The notes below the pieces were generated by a model. That model did no database searches, was not told where the DNA came from, and saw nothing but the letters and a program-made list of their open reading frames with translations. Positions 8,770 through 17,553 of a stretch of 64,000 bases of DNA are shown piece after piece (the first letter of the stretch is position 1; each line of letters opens with the position of its first letter). Origin of the DNA: Ruminococcus_G sp050944435 (GTDB lineage Bacteria > Bacillota > Clostridia > Lachnospirales > Lachnospiraceae); assembly GCA_050944435.1 (NCBI GenBank), contig JBMNRB010000008.1:44589-108588 (forward strand), written 5' to 3'. A program made the translations under genes and the position numbers.

Positions 8770-9366
8770 ATGAAAGGAAAAAAAATAATACAAGGCGCGC
8801 TGCTGTTTCTGTTGGCAGCGGGACTGGCCGGCTGCGGCGAAGAGGTTGTTTATCAGATAGAGGATACGCAGAAAGAAGCTGAAGCGAAGCTGCCGGAAGA
8901 GGAGGACGAAAACACGGCGTCGGAAGAGACGAACCGGGAGAAGATCGTTGTCCATGTCTGCGGGGCGGTTGTTCATCCAGGCGTTTATGAACTGGAAGGG
9001 GGAAGCCGGGCGGCTCAGGCTGTGGAAGCAGCGGGCGGCCTTGCAGAGGACGCCCAGGAGGAAAGTCTGAATCAGGCCAGGCTGCTGTCAGACGGAGAGC
9101 AGATCCGGGTGCTTACAAAGGAGGAGGCAGAGAATGGAGCTGCAGCGGGGGAGGATCCCAATGCTTCCGACGGGAAAGTCAATATTAATACGGCGGATCT
9201 TGAGGGCCTTTCTTCTTTGAATGGAATCGGCAGAACCAAGGCGGAGGCTATACTGGCCTACCGGGAAAAGCAGGGAAGTTTTGAGAACATCGAAGAAATC
9301 CGCGAAGTGGACGGAATCGGTGAAAAAACTTATGAGAAGATAAAAGACAGTATTACTGTAAATTGA
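8770..9366 (+). CDS. comEA: ComEA-like DNA-binding competence lipoprotein
   Basis: A lipoprotein signal ending in LAGC (Cys22) is followed by an acidic linker, an SLBB domain (about 58-118, VHVCGAVVHPGVYEL) and a helix-hairpin-helix domain (about 137-198, VNINTADLEGLSSLNGIG). ComEA binds incoming DNA at the cell surface and hands it to ComEC. It heads a colinear set ending in the disrupted comEC. Two short inverted repeats (AACGCC/GGCGTT near 8700, CTTTACG/CGTAAAG near 8736-8757) precede it. Confidence 0.9.
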   Translation: MKGKKIIQGALLFLLAAGLAGCGEEVVYQIEDTQKEAEAKLPEEEDENTASEETNREKIVVHVCGAVVHPGVYELEGGSRAAQAVEAAGGLAEDAQEESLNQARLLSDGEQIRVLTKEEAENGAAAGEDPNASDGKVNINTADLEGLSSLNGIGRTKAEAILAYREKQGSFENIEEIREVDGIGEKTYEKIKDSITVN

Positions 9367-9376
9367 GGAGCGAAAA

Positions 9377-10063
9377 ATGAGTAAGAGAGTACTGGTTGTG
9401 GACGATGAAAAACTGATCGTAAAAGGAATACGTTTTTCTCTGGAGCAGGATGGAATGGAAGTGGAGTGTGCATACGACGGCGAAGAGGCTCTGGAAATGG
9501 TCAAAGAAAACAAATATGACATGATCCTTCTGGATCTGATGCTTCCAAAGATAAGCGGCCTCGAAGTTTGTCAGCAGATCCGGGAGTTTTCTCAGGTTCC
9601 CATCATTATGCTGACAGCCAAGGGGGAAGATATGGATAAAATCCTGGGGCTTGAGTATGGGGCGGACGATTATATCACAAAGCCCTTCAACATTCTGGAA
9701 GTAAAGGCCAGGATTAAAGCCATTATGCGAAGAACGTCCAAACCTGCAAAGGAAGAGGAGAAAAAGGTAATTGAGGTTCAGGATATGAGAATAGACTGCG
9801 AGAGCAGGCGGGTATATATCCATGGAGACGAGGTGAATCTCACTGCCAAAGAGTTTGATCTTCTGGAGCTTCTGGTTCATAACCCCAATAAGGTATACAG
9901 CCGGGAAAATCTTCTCAAGATTATCTGGGGATATGAGTATCTGGGAGACGTCAGAACGGTGGATGTACATATCAGGAGGCTGAGGGAGAAGATTGAAAGC
10001 AATCCCAGTGATCCCAAATATGTACATACGAAGTGGGGAGTGGGTTACTATTTCCAGGCGTAA
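9377..10063 (+). CDS. OmpR/PhoB-family response regulator
   Basis: 228 residues: receiver domain with Asp9-Asp10, phosphoacceptor Asp53 in LLDLMLP and Lys in MLTAKG, then a winged-helix DNA-binding domain ending in VRTVDVHIRRLREKI and WGVGYYF. It starts ten bases after comEA and its 3' end overlaps the kinase gene. Targets are not visible; its place between comEA and comEC is suggestive. Confidence 0.93.
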   Translation: MSKRVLVVDDEKLIVKGIRFSLEQDGMEVECAYDGEEALEMVKENKYDMILLDLMLPKISGLEVCQQIREFSQVPIIMLTAKGEDMDKILGLEYGADDYITKPFNILEVKARIKAIMRRTSKPAKEEEKKVIEVQDMRIDCESRRVYIHGDEVNLTAKEFDLLELLVHNPNKVYSRENLLKIIWGYEYLGDVRTVDVHIRRLREKIESNPSDPKYVHTKWGVGYYFQA

Positions 10064-11495
10064 TATAAAAGGAAGATTTAAGTTTTTCAGAAGTCTGCGG
10101 TTCCGGATCATGATCATTCTGGTTATCATCGGAATCGTTCCCAGCGTGGTGGTGGAGAAGGGAATCGTAAGCAGCTACGAAGACCGGGCGGTGTCTCTGC
10201 GAAGCTTTAATGTGAAAAATCAGTGTGATATTCTGTGCAATCTTCTGGTGTCGGAAAATTATTTCCAAAATCCTGAAAACACATCGGTGGAAGGGGAACT
10301 TTCCCTTTTTTCCAACATATACAGCGGAAGAATCCTGATTGTAAATGAGGATTATGAAATTGTATTTGATACGTATGATCTGGATCGGGGAAAGCTGTTC
10401 ATATCAGAAGAAGTGATTCAGTGCTTTCGGGGAGAAGAAATCAGTCAATACGACGAGCGGAACCGGTACATTGAGATTGCCGTTCCCGTACAGAGCACAG
10501 AGGGAAGTTCCAGGGATATCCTGGGTGTTATGCTGGTCAGCTGTTCTACGGATGAAATTGCCGCCAGCATTGACATCCTGGAGCAGAAGGGTATGCTGCT
10601 GCTGGTGATCATCACAATCCTGGTGCTGGTGTTTGGCTATATTCTCTCCAGCATCCTGATGAAACCCTTTGCCAGGGTGACGAAAGCCATAGAAGATATT
10701 ACAGACGGATATCTGGATGATGAAAATATATCTGTGCCGGATTATACGGAAACGGAACTGATTACAGACGCCTTTAATAAAATGCTGGGCAGGGTGAAGA
10801 CCCTGGATGAATCCCGGCAGGAATTTGTTTCCAACGTATCCCATGAACTGAAAACGCCGCTGGCTTCCATTAAAGTGCTGGCGGATTCCCTCAACATGCA
10901 GGAAAACGCTCCCTTGGAAATGTATCAGGAATTCATGCAGGATATTACCCAGGAAATAGACCGGGAGAATAAAATCATTACGGATTTGCTGTCCCTGGTA
11001 AAACTGGATAAAAAGGCGGCCGATCTGAATATAGAAATGGTGAATATCAATGATCTGCTGGAACTGATTTTAAAGAGGCTGAAGCCGATAGCGGCAAAAC
11101 GGCAGATTGAGCTGATTCTGGACAGCTTCCGGCCGGTTAACGCGGAGATTGATGAAGTAAAGGTGACGCTGGCTTTTTCAAATCTGGTGGAGAACGCCAT
11201 CAAATATAATGTGGAGGGAGGCTGGGTTCGGGTTTCCCTGAACGCAGATCATAAATATTTTTACGTGACGGTGGCGGATTCCGGAATTGGAATACCGGAA
11301 GACAGCCTGGACCATGTCTTTGAGCGGTTTTATCGGGTGGATAAGTCTCACTCCAGAGAGATCGGAGGCACAGGGCTTGGCCTGTCCATTACCAGAAGCG
11401 CAATTCTGATTCATCACGGGGCGATTAAGGTATACAGCAAAGAGAATGAGGGAACTACATTTTCGGTTCGTATCCCCCTTACGTATATAGAATAG
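10020..11495 (+). CDS. Membrane sensor histidine kinase
   Basis: Two transmembrane helices (after RFRIMIILVIIG and around LLLVIITILVLVFGYI) enclose an extracellular sensor domain of about 150 residues. Then come HAMP, the phosphoacceptor helix FVSNVSHELKTPLASIK, and an ATPase domain with NLVENAIKYN, DSGIGIPE and GGTGLGLSI. The start is uncertain: ATG 10020 and 9993 lie within the regulator gene without clear ribosome sites, and a non-ATG start near 10044 is possible. Confidence 0.9.
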   Translation: MYIRSGEWVTISRRNIKGRFKFFRSLRFRIMIILVIIGIVPSVVVEKGIVSSYEDRAVSLRSFNVKNQCDILCNLLVSENYFQNPENTSVEGELSLFSNIYSGRILIVNEDYEIVFDTYDLDRGKLFISEEVIQCFRGEEISQYDERNRYIEIAVPVQSTEGSSRDILGVMLVSCSTDEIAASIDILEQKGMLLLVIITILVLVFGYILSSILMKPFARVTKAIEDITDGYLDDENISVPDYTETELITDAFNKMLGRVKTLDESRQEFVSNVSHELKTPLASIKVLADSLNMQENAPLEMYQEFMQDITQEIDRENKIITDLLSLVKLDKKAADLNIEMVNINDLLELILKRLKPIAAKRQIELILDSFRPVNAEIDEVKVTLAFSNLVENAIKYNVEGGWVRVSLNADHKYFYVTVADSGIGIPEDSLDHVFERFYRVDKSHSREIGGTGLGLSITRSAILIHHGAIKVYSKENEGTTFSVRIPLTYIE

Positions 11496-11507
11496 AAGAG
11501 GAGAGCC

Positions 11508-12434
11508 ATGAGAAAACGTGGATTATATGTCTGCCTGTTTCTGCTGGTGCTTCTGCTGGCAGGATGTACGGCTTCGAGTGAGGAGGAGCAGGCGGATGGA
11601 TATCAGATCTATTATGTGAATGCGGAAAAAACAAAGGTAATAAGCGAATCTGTCCAGTTTGACGAGTCGGGAGACCTTTTGAAACAGATGGCGGAAATGC
11701 TGTTTGAACAGCCTCTGGGAGAAGCCCAGACCAGACTGCTGCCGGAGAATGTGGAGTTTCTGGAATATCAGATGAAGGACGGAGTGCTGAGTCTGAATTT
11801 CAGCCAGGAATATCAGGAGATGGACAGGACGGAAGAAATACTGATCCGGGCCAGTATGGTAAAAACATTTGTCCAGGTACCGGATGTGACTTCTGTGGTG
11901 ATTCTGGTGGAGAGCGATCCCCTGATGGATTCATACGGAGAAGAAGTGGCGCCGATGACAGCGGATTCTTTCGTGGAGAATTCAGGAAAGGAAATTAATG
12001 CATATCAACTGGCCCATCTGACGCTTTATTTTGCCAATGAAAGCGGCGACGGTCTGGTGAAGGAGGAAAGAAGCGTTTATTACAGCACCAGCATGCCTCT
12101 GGAGCGGGTGATTGTGGAACAGCTTCTGAAAGGTCCAAGGGAAGAAGGACATTATCCCACCATACCTTCGGAAACGAAAATCCTGGGCGTGACGGTGGCA
12201 GACGGGGTATGCTATGTGAATTTGGACAATACATTTTCCGATATGGCGCTGAATCAGCAGGAAGAGATTCCTATTTACTCGATTACAAATTCCCTGGTGG
12301 AATCCGGATCGGTGACTGAAGTGCAGATTGCCATAAACGGTGAAACAAAGAAAACTTACCGGGAGCATGTAAGCCTGGATCAGATATTTCATGCAAGAAC
12401 AGATCTGGTGGAACAAGAGGAGACGGATGAATAA
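11508..12434 (+). CDS. Lipoprotein with two GerMN domains
   Basis: Signal peptide ending LLAGC (Cys20) is followed by two GerMN domains (about 55-150 and 165-290); the second contains ERVIVEQLLKGP and the VNLDNTFSD-type end. GerMN proteins include GerM and LpqB, which work with cell-wall or sensor systems. Here it is encoded directly after a histidine kinase, as LpqB is after MtrB in actinobacteria, so an accessory role in signal sensing is plausible. It overlaps comEC by eight bases. Confidence 0.88.
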   Translation: MRKRGLYVCLFLLVLLLAGCTASSEEEQADGYQIYYVNAEKTKVISESVQFDESGDLLKQMAEMLFEQPLGEAQTRLLPENVEFLEYQMKDGVLSLNFSQEYQEMDRTEEILIRASMVKTFVQVPDVTSVVILVESDPLMDSYGEEVAPMTADSFVENSGKEINAYQLAHLTLYFANESGDGLVKEERSVYYSTSMPLERVIVEQLLKGPREEGHYPTIPSETKILGVTVADGVCYVNLDNTFSDMALNQQEEIPIYSITNSLVESGSVTEVQIAINGETKKTYREHVSLDQIFHARTDLVEQEETDE

Positions 12435-13080
12435 AAGACCATTGTGCTGGATATGGCTTTGGTTCGCCGTCTTCATCGGGCTGCAGGAGCTTTTGGGGGT
12501 CACCCATGGAGGAGACCCCCGGGACTGCCAACAGCTGCAGGAGCTGGCTTTGGGGGAAGCCTATGGCCGTGCAGAAGGCCTGGTGGAGCGATATGAAACA
12601 AAGAAGCAAATCACATATCTGTATTTAAAATCAGCAAATCTGGCCGTTTCGGCCAAAACTTTTTCCAATTTATCAATGAGAATACGGCTGTCGGGGGGTG
12701 AACTTCCGGAAATCGGAAGCCGGGTACTGGTAGAAGGATACCTGTATGAAATGCAGAAAGCATCCAACCCAGGACAGTTTGACATGGAGTTTTATTACCG
12801 GATTCAGGGAATTGACCTTTTGATGAAAGGGGAAGTATGCCGGGAAATTGCGAGAAAGAGGATACCGGCAGGAGAATTTTTGCATCGTTCCCGGGAATAT
12901 TTAAAGGATACTCTGACAGAGCTGGCGCCTGGCGAAGCAGGAGAATTGTCCGCCATGCTGCTGGGGGAGAAAAATCTTCTGGAAGAGGAGACGAAAGAAC
13001 TTTATAAAAAGATGGGGATTTACCACATTTTAGCCATTTCGGGTGTTCAAACTTTATTCTTGGCATATATGTGGCTTTGA
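12427..13080 (+). pseudogene. comEC: ComEC DNA channel protein, 3' truncated by insertion
   Basis: The first ~206 codons match the ComEC N-terminus: short hydrophobic segment, an OB-fold DUF4131 region, and LSAMLLGEKNLL...MGIYHILAISG. Intact ComEC continues SGLHISL with about 10 membrane helices and often a beta-lactamase-like domain, 700-800 residues in all. Here the frame departs at 13044 and stops at 13080. The missing part should lie beyond the right edge if one mobile element is responsible. The cell should be unable to take up DNA unless the element excises. Confidence 0.85.
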
Positions 13081-13269
13081 AAAAACCCGTAAATACGCCG
13101 TTTCTGGCGGATTTCATTCCCCATATTTACATTTATTTTTAGCAATTTTCAGCTTCATTTTTTGCGATTGTCCTTTTGGAGGTTTCGAGGGGGTGGGGGA
13201 TTTCTTAAATAATTTGGCAAAATAGAGAAACATTATAGCGAAAAAATCATTTAGCGAAATGGAGGAAAT
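13081..13269. other. Gap at the left end of the mobile DNA
   Basis: No gene seen. A small hairpin (CGCC/GGCG near 13096-13111) and AT-rich DNA. It may hold the element-side arm of an attachment site, whose core would lie near 13042-13045. Confidence 0.35.
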
Positions 13270-13452
13270 ATGAATATGAATAAAAGTAGAAAACTAAAAG
13301 TTTACAGCCAATCAGGATATCATTATCAAGAGCGACCTACAATTATTCTAAAGGGAAGATGGTTAGAAGAGGCTGGCTTCCCATCGAACAGTCATATTAC
13401 AGTTGAAACCATAGAAGAAGGTGTTCTGAAGATAGTACGCCAGTCTGAATAA
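13270..13452 (+). CDS. SymE-like type I toxin family protein
   Basis: 60 residues. LKVYSQSGYHYQERPTIILK followed by GRWLEEAGF matches the SymE family, whose AbrB-like fold acts as an RNA-targeting toxin held in check by antisense RNA in Escherichia coli. GGAGG precedes the ATG. It sits next to an hsdS fragment, as symE does beside type I restriction genes in enterobacteria. An antisense RNA may exist over its start but cannot be proven from sequence alone. Confidence 0.7.
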   Translation: MNMNKSRKLKVYSQSGYHYQERPTIILKGRWLEEAGFPSNSHITVETIEEGVLKIVRQSE

Positions 13453-14837
13453 GCACTGCTGATAATTTGCCTTATGAGAAAGTTGGAAAAAATGATCCAG
13501 TGTGCATTGCAGATGAGGTTCCGTTTGAAATTCCGGAATCATGGGAATGGGTACGTCTCTCAAGTGTTGTTTATAATCATGGCCAGACGAAACCGGAGGA
13601 AGACTTTTGTTATATAGATATCGGATCTGTTGATAATCAGCATCAAAAACTAAGTGCAGTAGAAACCATTATTCCCCCGGAAAAAGCCCCCTCACGAGCG
13701 AGGAAAATTATTTGTAAGGGTGATATTATATATTCTACTGTGCGGCCCTATCTACATAATATGTGCATAATCGACCGTAACTTTAGTAAAATGCCCATTG
13801 CCAGTACAGGTTTTGCTGTTTTTACATGTCATGCAGATTTTTATAACGAATTTCTATTTTACTATTTGATGTCCCCAGATTTTGATTCATATGCCAATAA
13901 TGTAGAAAATTCTAAAGGGGTTGCATATCCAGCAATTAATGATACCCGTTTGTATAAGGCTTTGATACCATTGCCTCCAGTGGATGAGCAGCACAGAATA
14001 GTAGATAAAATAAAATCCGTTCTCCCGGAAATAGAAAAATATGATTTAGTCGAGACAGAACTAAGTAACATGAACCGAGATTTTCCTGAGAATCTCAAAC
14101 GCTCCATTCTTCAATGGGCAGTACAAGGCAGGCTGGTACCACAAGATCCGTCAGACGAGCCTGCTGAAGTCCTTTTGGAGCGTATCAGGACGGAAAAGCA
14201 ACGACTGGTTAAAGAGGGAAAAATAAAGAAGGATAAACATGAATCCATCATTTTCAGAAGGGATAATTCTCATTATGAGAAGTTGGACGGTATAGAGCGC
14301 TGTATTGATGATGAATTGCCATTTGAAATTCCAGAAAACTGGGGTTGGATACGTCTTGGTGATATAGGCGACTGGAGTGCCGGAGCAACACCCAGTCGCT
14401 CTCATCCCGAATATTATGGTGGAAGTATTCCTTGGTTGAAAACAGGTGATTTGACAGACTCATATATAAAACATATTCCTGAAAGTATCAGCGATTTGGG
14501 GTTTTCTAAAACATCCGTAAGACTTAATCCTGCAGGTTCTGTTTTAATCGCTATGTATGGGGCAACCATAGGAAAGCTTGGTATTCTTACCTTCCCATCA
14601 ACCACAAATCAAGCGTGTTGTGCCTGCAAGCCAGTTCATGGAATAGATACTCTGTTTCTGTTTTATTTTCTTCTATCACAGAGAACCGCTTTTATAAAGC
14701 GTGGTGAAGGAGGTGCCCAACCCAATATTTCTAAAGAAAAAATCATATCAACGTATATGCCTTTGCCACCTCTTTCTGAGCAGCTTAAAATTGTATCAAA
14801 GATTGAGGAACTCTTCCCGTTACTCAAGAGTCTGTAA
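13449..14837 (+). pseudogene. hsdS: Type I restriction specificity subunit (HsdS), N-terminally truncated
   Basis: Two target-recognition domains are present, each opening with PFEIPESWEWVRL-type sequence (near residues 18 and 285 from the TTG at 13467). They are separated by the conserved helical spacer with LKRSILQWAVQGRLVPQDP. The first helical segment that should precede domain 1 is missing: the frame begins just after a stop at 13446, and the only starts lack ribosome sites. Neither hsdM nor hsdR lies in the window. It may be a silent cassette feeding an hsdS shuffling system through the adjacent tyrosine recombinase. Confidence 0.8.
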
Positions 14838-14878
14838 AAACTGAGCGGTATAATCATGGTGAAAGGAGGTCTTTCACT

Positions 14879-15682
14879 ATGATAGAAGAATTCGAAAGAC
14901 ATTTGAGAGGGACAAATCTCTCAGAAAACACGATATCCTCGTACCTTTTTGCCCTACGGCAATACGGCTCGCAGTACGAGGGTATAACAAAAAAGAATCT
15001 GCGGGCCTATAAAATGTGGCTGATAGAGAGTTATAAACCCAAGACGGTCAATTTGCGTCTGCGAGCAATCAACTGTTACTTGGAGAGTATCGGTAAAGAG
15101 AATTGGAAACTGCCGTTTGTAAGGGTGCAGCAAAAAGCCTTTCTGGAAAATGTCATCAGTGAGGCAGATTATGAGTATTTCAAAAACTGCCTCAAACGGG
15201 ACGGTGAACTGTTCTGGTACTTTGTAATACGCTTTCTTGCAGCAACCGGCGCACGTGTCAGTGAACTCATACAGATCAAGGTGGAACACATTAAGTTAGG
15301 ACATTTGGACTTATATTCAAAGGGCGGTAAACTCCGACGAATATACATACCAAAGGCTCTACAAAATGAAGCCCTTTCTTGGCTGAACGATAAGCATCAA
15401 GAAAGTGGCTTTATTTTTTTGAACAAATATGGGGATAGAATCACGACCAGAGGCATTTCTGGACAGCTAAAAAAGCTGGCTATTCGATACGGGATCGATC
15501 CGGTAGTGGTTTACCCGCATTCATTTCGCCACCGCTTTGCAAAGAGTTTCTTGGATCGTTGCAATGATATTGCATTCCTTGCGGATCTGATGGGCCACGA
15601 GAGTATCGAAACTACTCGCATTTATCTCCGTAAAACATCGACCGAACAACGAGCCATTGTTGATGAGGTCATAGACTGGTAA
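14879..15682 (+). CDS. Tyrosine recombinase (XerC/D-like)
   Basis: 267 residues with a SAM-like core-binding N-terminus and a catalytic domain: Arg in GARVSEL, HSFRH(R) box, GHESIETTRIYL with the final His and nucleophile Tyr. AAAGGAGG precedes the ATG. Recombinases of this size next to hsdS genes commonly invert or swap specificity domains by acting on repeats within them. With only one truncated hsdS visible, its partner sites must be outside or lost. Confidence 0.9.
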   Translation: MIEEFERHLRGTNLSENTISSYLFALRQYGSQYEGITKKNLRAYKMWLIESYKPKTVNLRLRAINCYLESIGKENWKLPFVRVQQKAFLENVISEADYEYFKNCLKRDGELFWYFVIRFLAATGARVSELIQIKVEHIKLGHLDLYSKGGKLRRIYIPKALQNEALSWLNDKHQESGFIFLNKYGDRITTRGISGQLKKLAIRYGIDPVVVYPHSFRHRFAKSFLDRCNDIAFLADLMGHESIETTRIYLRKTSTEQRAIVDEVIDW

Positions 15683-16289
15683 AAGAAATTAGGCATTCGG
15701 GATGTTCAAGAAAAGCACTTCCCGGCATATCTGCCAGGATATATTTTATATATTTCATTGGGGCGAGCCCATTCGCCTTGGCAGTCTCAACCAGTGTGTA
15801 GATCCCTGCACTTGCGGTAGCCCCTTTCGGGCTGCCTGCAAACAGCCAGTTCTTTCTCCCAATTACGAATGGACGGATACAGTTCTCGGCAAGGGAATTG
15901 CTGATACAGCAATGTCCATCTTCCAGATAATTGAAGAATTCCTGACGGTTATTTAATGCATAATGAAACGCTTTGGAAAGTTTGGATTTTGGCAGTTCCC
16001 CCATGGCATTTTTCTCTGCCCACGCCCAAAAAGCCTCGAGAAGTGGTTTCTCGCGGATAAGACGTTCTTTTTTCTTTTGGTCAGGAGAAAGAGTCTCCAG
16101 CTCTGCCTCGATGTCAAAAAGTTTATTCATCCAGAGGATTGCTTCTGCGGGTTTTGACGCTTCAGGAGTATGGACATCTTTAGGGAGTGCATCTACAAAA
16201 GCCCGGCGCAGATGTGTATAACACAGACATCGCTTGACTCCGGGGAGCACTTGATGATTCGTATTACATAGACCGGATACAGGCTTCAA
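15669..16289 (-). pseudogene. IS66-family transposase, C-terminal fragment
   Basis: About 200 residues of the IS66 TnpC C-terminal half: CYTHLRRAFVDALP, the NSLAENCIRPFVIGRKNW region with the last acidic catalytic residue, and GATASAGIYTLVETAKANG. Intact proteins are about 500 residues. The 5' side ends at a stop near 16307 and the 3' end loses similarity around 15690, next to the recombinase stop. No terminal repeats or accessory genes are seen, so this is a decayed remnant. Confidence 0.85.
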
Positions 16290-16397
16290 TCCCTGGATAT
16301 ACAGCTAAGAAGGTAATCTGGTTTAATGCACACCTAGGAAATATATAAATGATGAAACGCAAAGGGATACTTCTATATTTTTTCAACTTAAAGTATC

Positions 16398-16426
16398 TTG
16401 ACGCTATCCTTAGTCAATGATAGAAT
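16398..16426 (+). promoter_or_regulatory. Promoter of the repeat lipoprotein gene
   Basis: TTGACG (16398-16403), 17-base spacer, TAGAAT (16421-16426), 38 bases before the start codon of the lipoprotein gene. Confidence 0.6.
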
Positions 16427-16464
16427 GGTTTTACAACACTTATATAAACCAAGGAGGAATATGT

Positions 16465-17274
16465 ATGAAGAAAAAGGTTTTAGCCATATTTATGGCAACA
16501 ATGATGAGTGTATCCATCGCTGCCTGCGGATCATCTTCTGGCGAATCAACAGAGGCAGAAACCACTCCAGAAGTGACGGAAGAGGCGGAAGCCACACCGG
16601 AAACTACGGAAGATAGTGAGACTGACAACGTTGTCGATCAGGCATCTGAAGCAATTGACGATTTAACGGCTGCTATAGAGGAAGCTACTGGCATTACAGA
16701 AGGCACTGAAAACGCAGTAGCAACAGAACACTTTGAAGTTGATTTATCGGCCGGAAACTATGTTGCTGGAGTTGATATTCCCGCTGGCACATATAATCTC
16801 ACCGCAACAAGTGGAAGCGGTAATGTCAGTTCTTCAAATATGTTTACAGGTGGTTTAAATGAAGTAATGGGGACTCCGGCCGATGAACTAACCCAAGAAA
16901 CATTTAATAATTTACAACTTCCAGAAGGCGAAACTCTTACACTCGGGGGTACCGTCACATTACATATTGTAAGTGAAGATGCGCAAACAGGAAACATGAG
17001 AAATAGAACCATTGGAAGCGAAACCCAAATGGATTTAAATGCTGGAAATTATACTGCGGGAACAGATTTCCCCGCAGGCGTATACAATATTGTTTCTACT
17101 GGAGCTTCCGGAAACGTAAGCAGTGATAATATGTTTGAAGGCGGTTTAAATGAAGTGCTTGGAGATGGAAGTGATGGTCTTTCCGTTCCACAAGTAAATA
17201 ATGTTGAACTACCAGAGGGAACAGTTCTCTCAATATCCGGAACCAGTGTACAGCTTGTGCCCGTAGGTGAATAA
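16465..17274 (+). CDS. Lipoprotein with a tandem duplicated beta-type domain
   Basis: Signal peptide with SIAAC (Cys21), a Thr/Glu-rich acidic linker to about residue 90, then two homologous repeats of about 85 residues. Both follow the pattern AGNYxAGxDxPAGxYN ... GNVSSxNMFxGGLNEV. The repeats resemble small surface domains found in Clostridia cell-envelope proteins; no catalytic residues stand out. The gene has its own promoter and a good AAGGAGG site. It lies between two insertion-sequence remnants. Function unknown; surface location is well supported. Confidence 0.75.
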   Translation: MKKKVLAIFMATMMSVSIAACGSSSGESTEAETTPEVTEEAEATPETTEDSETDNVVDQASEAIDDLTAAIEEATGITEGTENAVATEHFEVDLSAGNYVAGVDIPAGTYNLTATSGSGNVSSSNMFTGGLNEVMGTPADELTQETFNNLQLPEGETLTLGGTVTLHIVSEDAQTGNMRNRTIGSETQMDLNAGNYTAGTDFPAGVYNIVSTGASGNVSSDNMFEGGLNEVLGDGSDGLSVPQVNNVELPEGTVLSISGTSVQLVPVGE

Positions 17275-17284
17275 TCATTCTTTC

Positions 17285-17302
17285 CCCTGCCTTCAGGCAG
17301 GG
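17285..17302 (+). terminator. Weak hairpin terminator after the lipoprotein gene
   Basis: CCCTGCC/GGCAGGG stem with TTCA loop ten bases after the stop codon. The following bases are only mildly T-rich. Confidence 0.4.
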
Positions 17303-17553
17303 AATTCTGAAATAATATACATATCTGTTCAATTGGAAAGGCGCATATATCATCCGTCCTGAGCCTTACAACCGATGCTGTCAGGATAACTATCGCAACT
17401 GTAAAGACTAACTATTAAAAGTCAAGTCTGAAATGAATATTTTTTGAATGAATTGCGGAAACGCATTTCAGATATATTTGTACCTTGAAAATCGCATGAC
17501 AAACAGAGCATCGTATACCGGTGCTCGAGGAGAGTGTTATAGAGCAGAGAAAG
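17303..17553. other. Gap containing the IS110 right end
   Basis: No gene seen. This stretch should include the short 3' end of the IS110 element. The remainder of the NYN gene interrupted on the other side is not found here, so the DNA flanking the element is not a simple split copy. Confidence 0.35.

Noticed and set aside
9353..10129. 258-codon frame antisense to the response regulator
   Set aside because: Opposite-strand shadow of a conserved gene, no start context.
13045..13080. A natural short form of ComEC
   Set aside because: The last 12 residues do not resemble ComEC and all membrane helices of the channel are missing.
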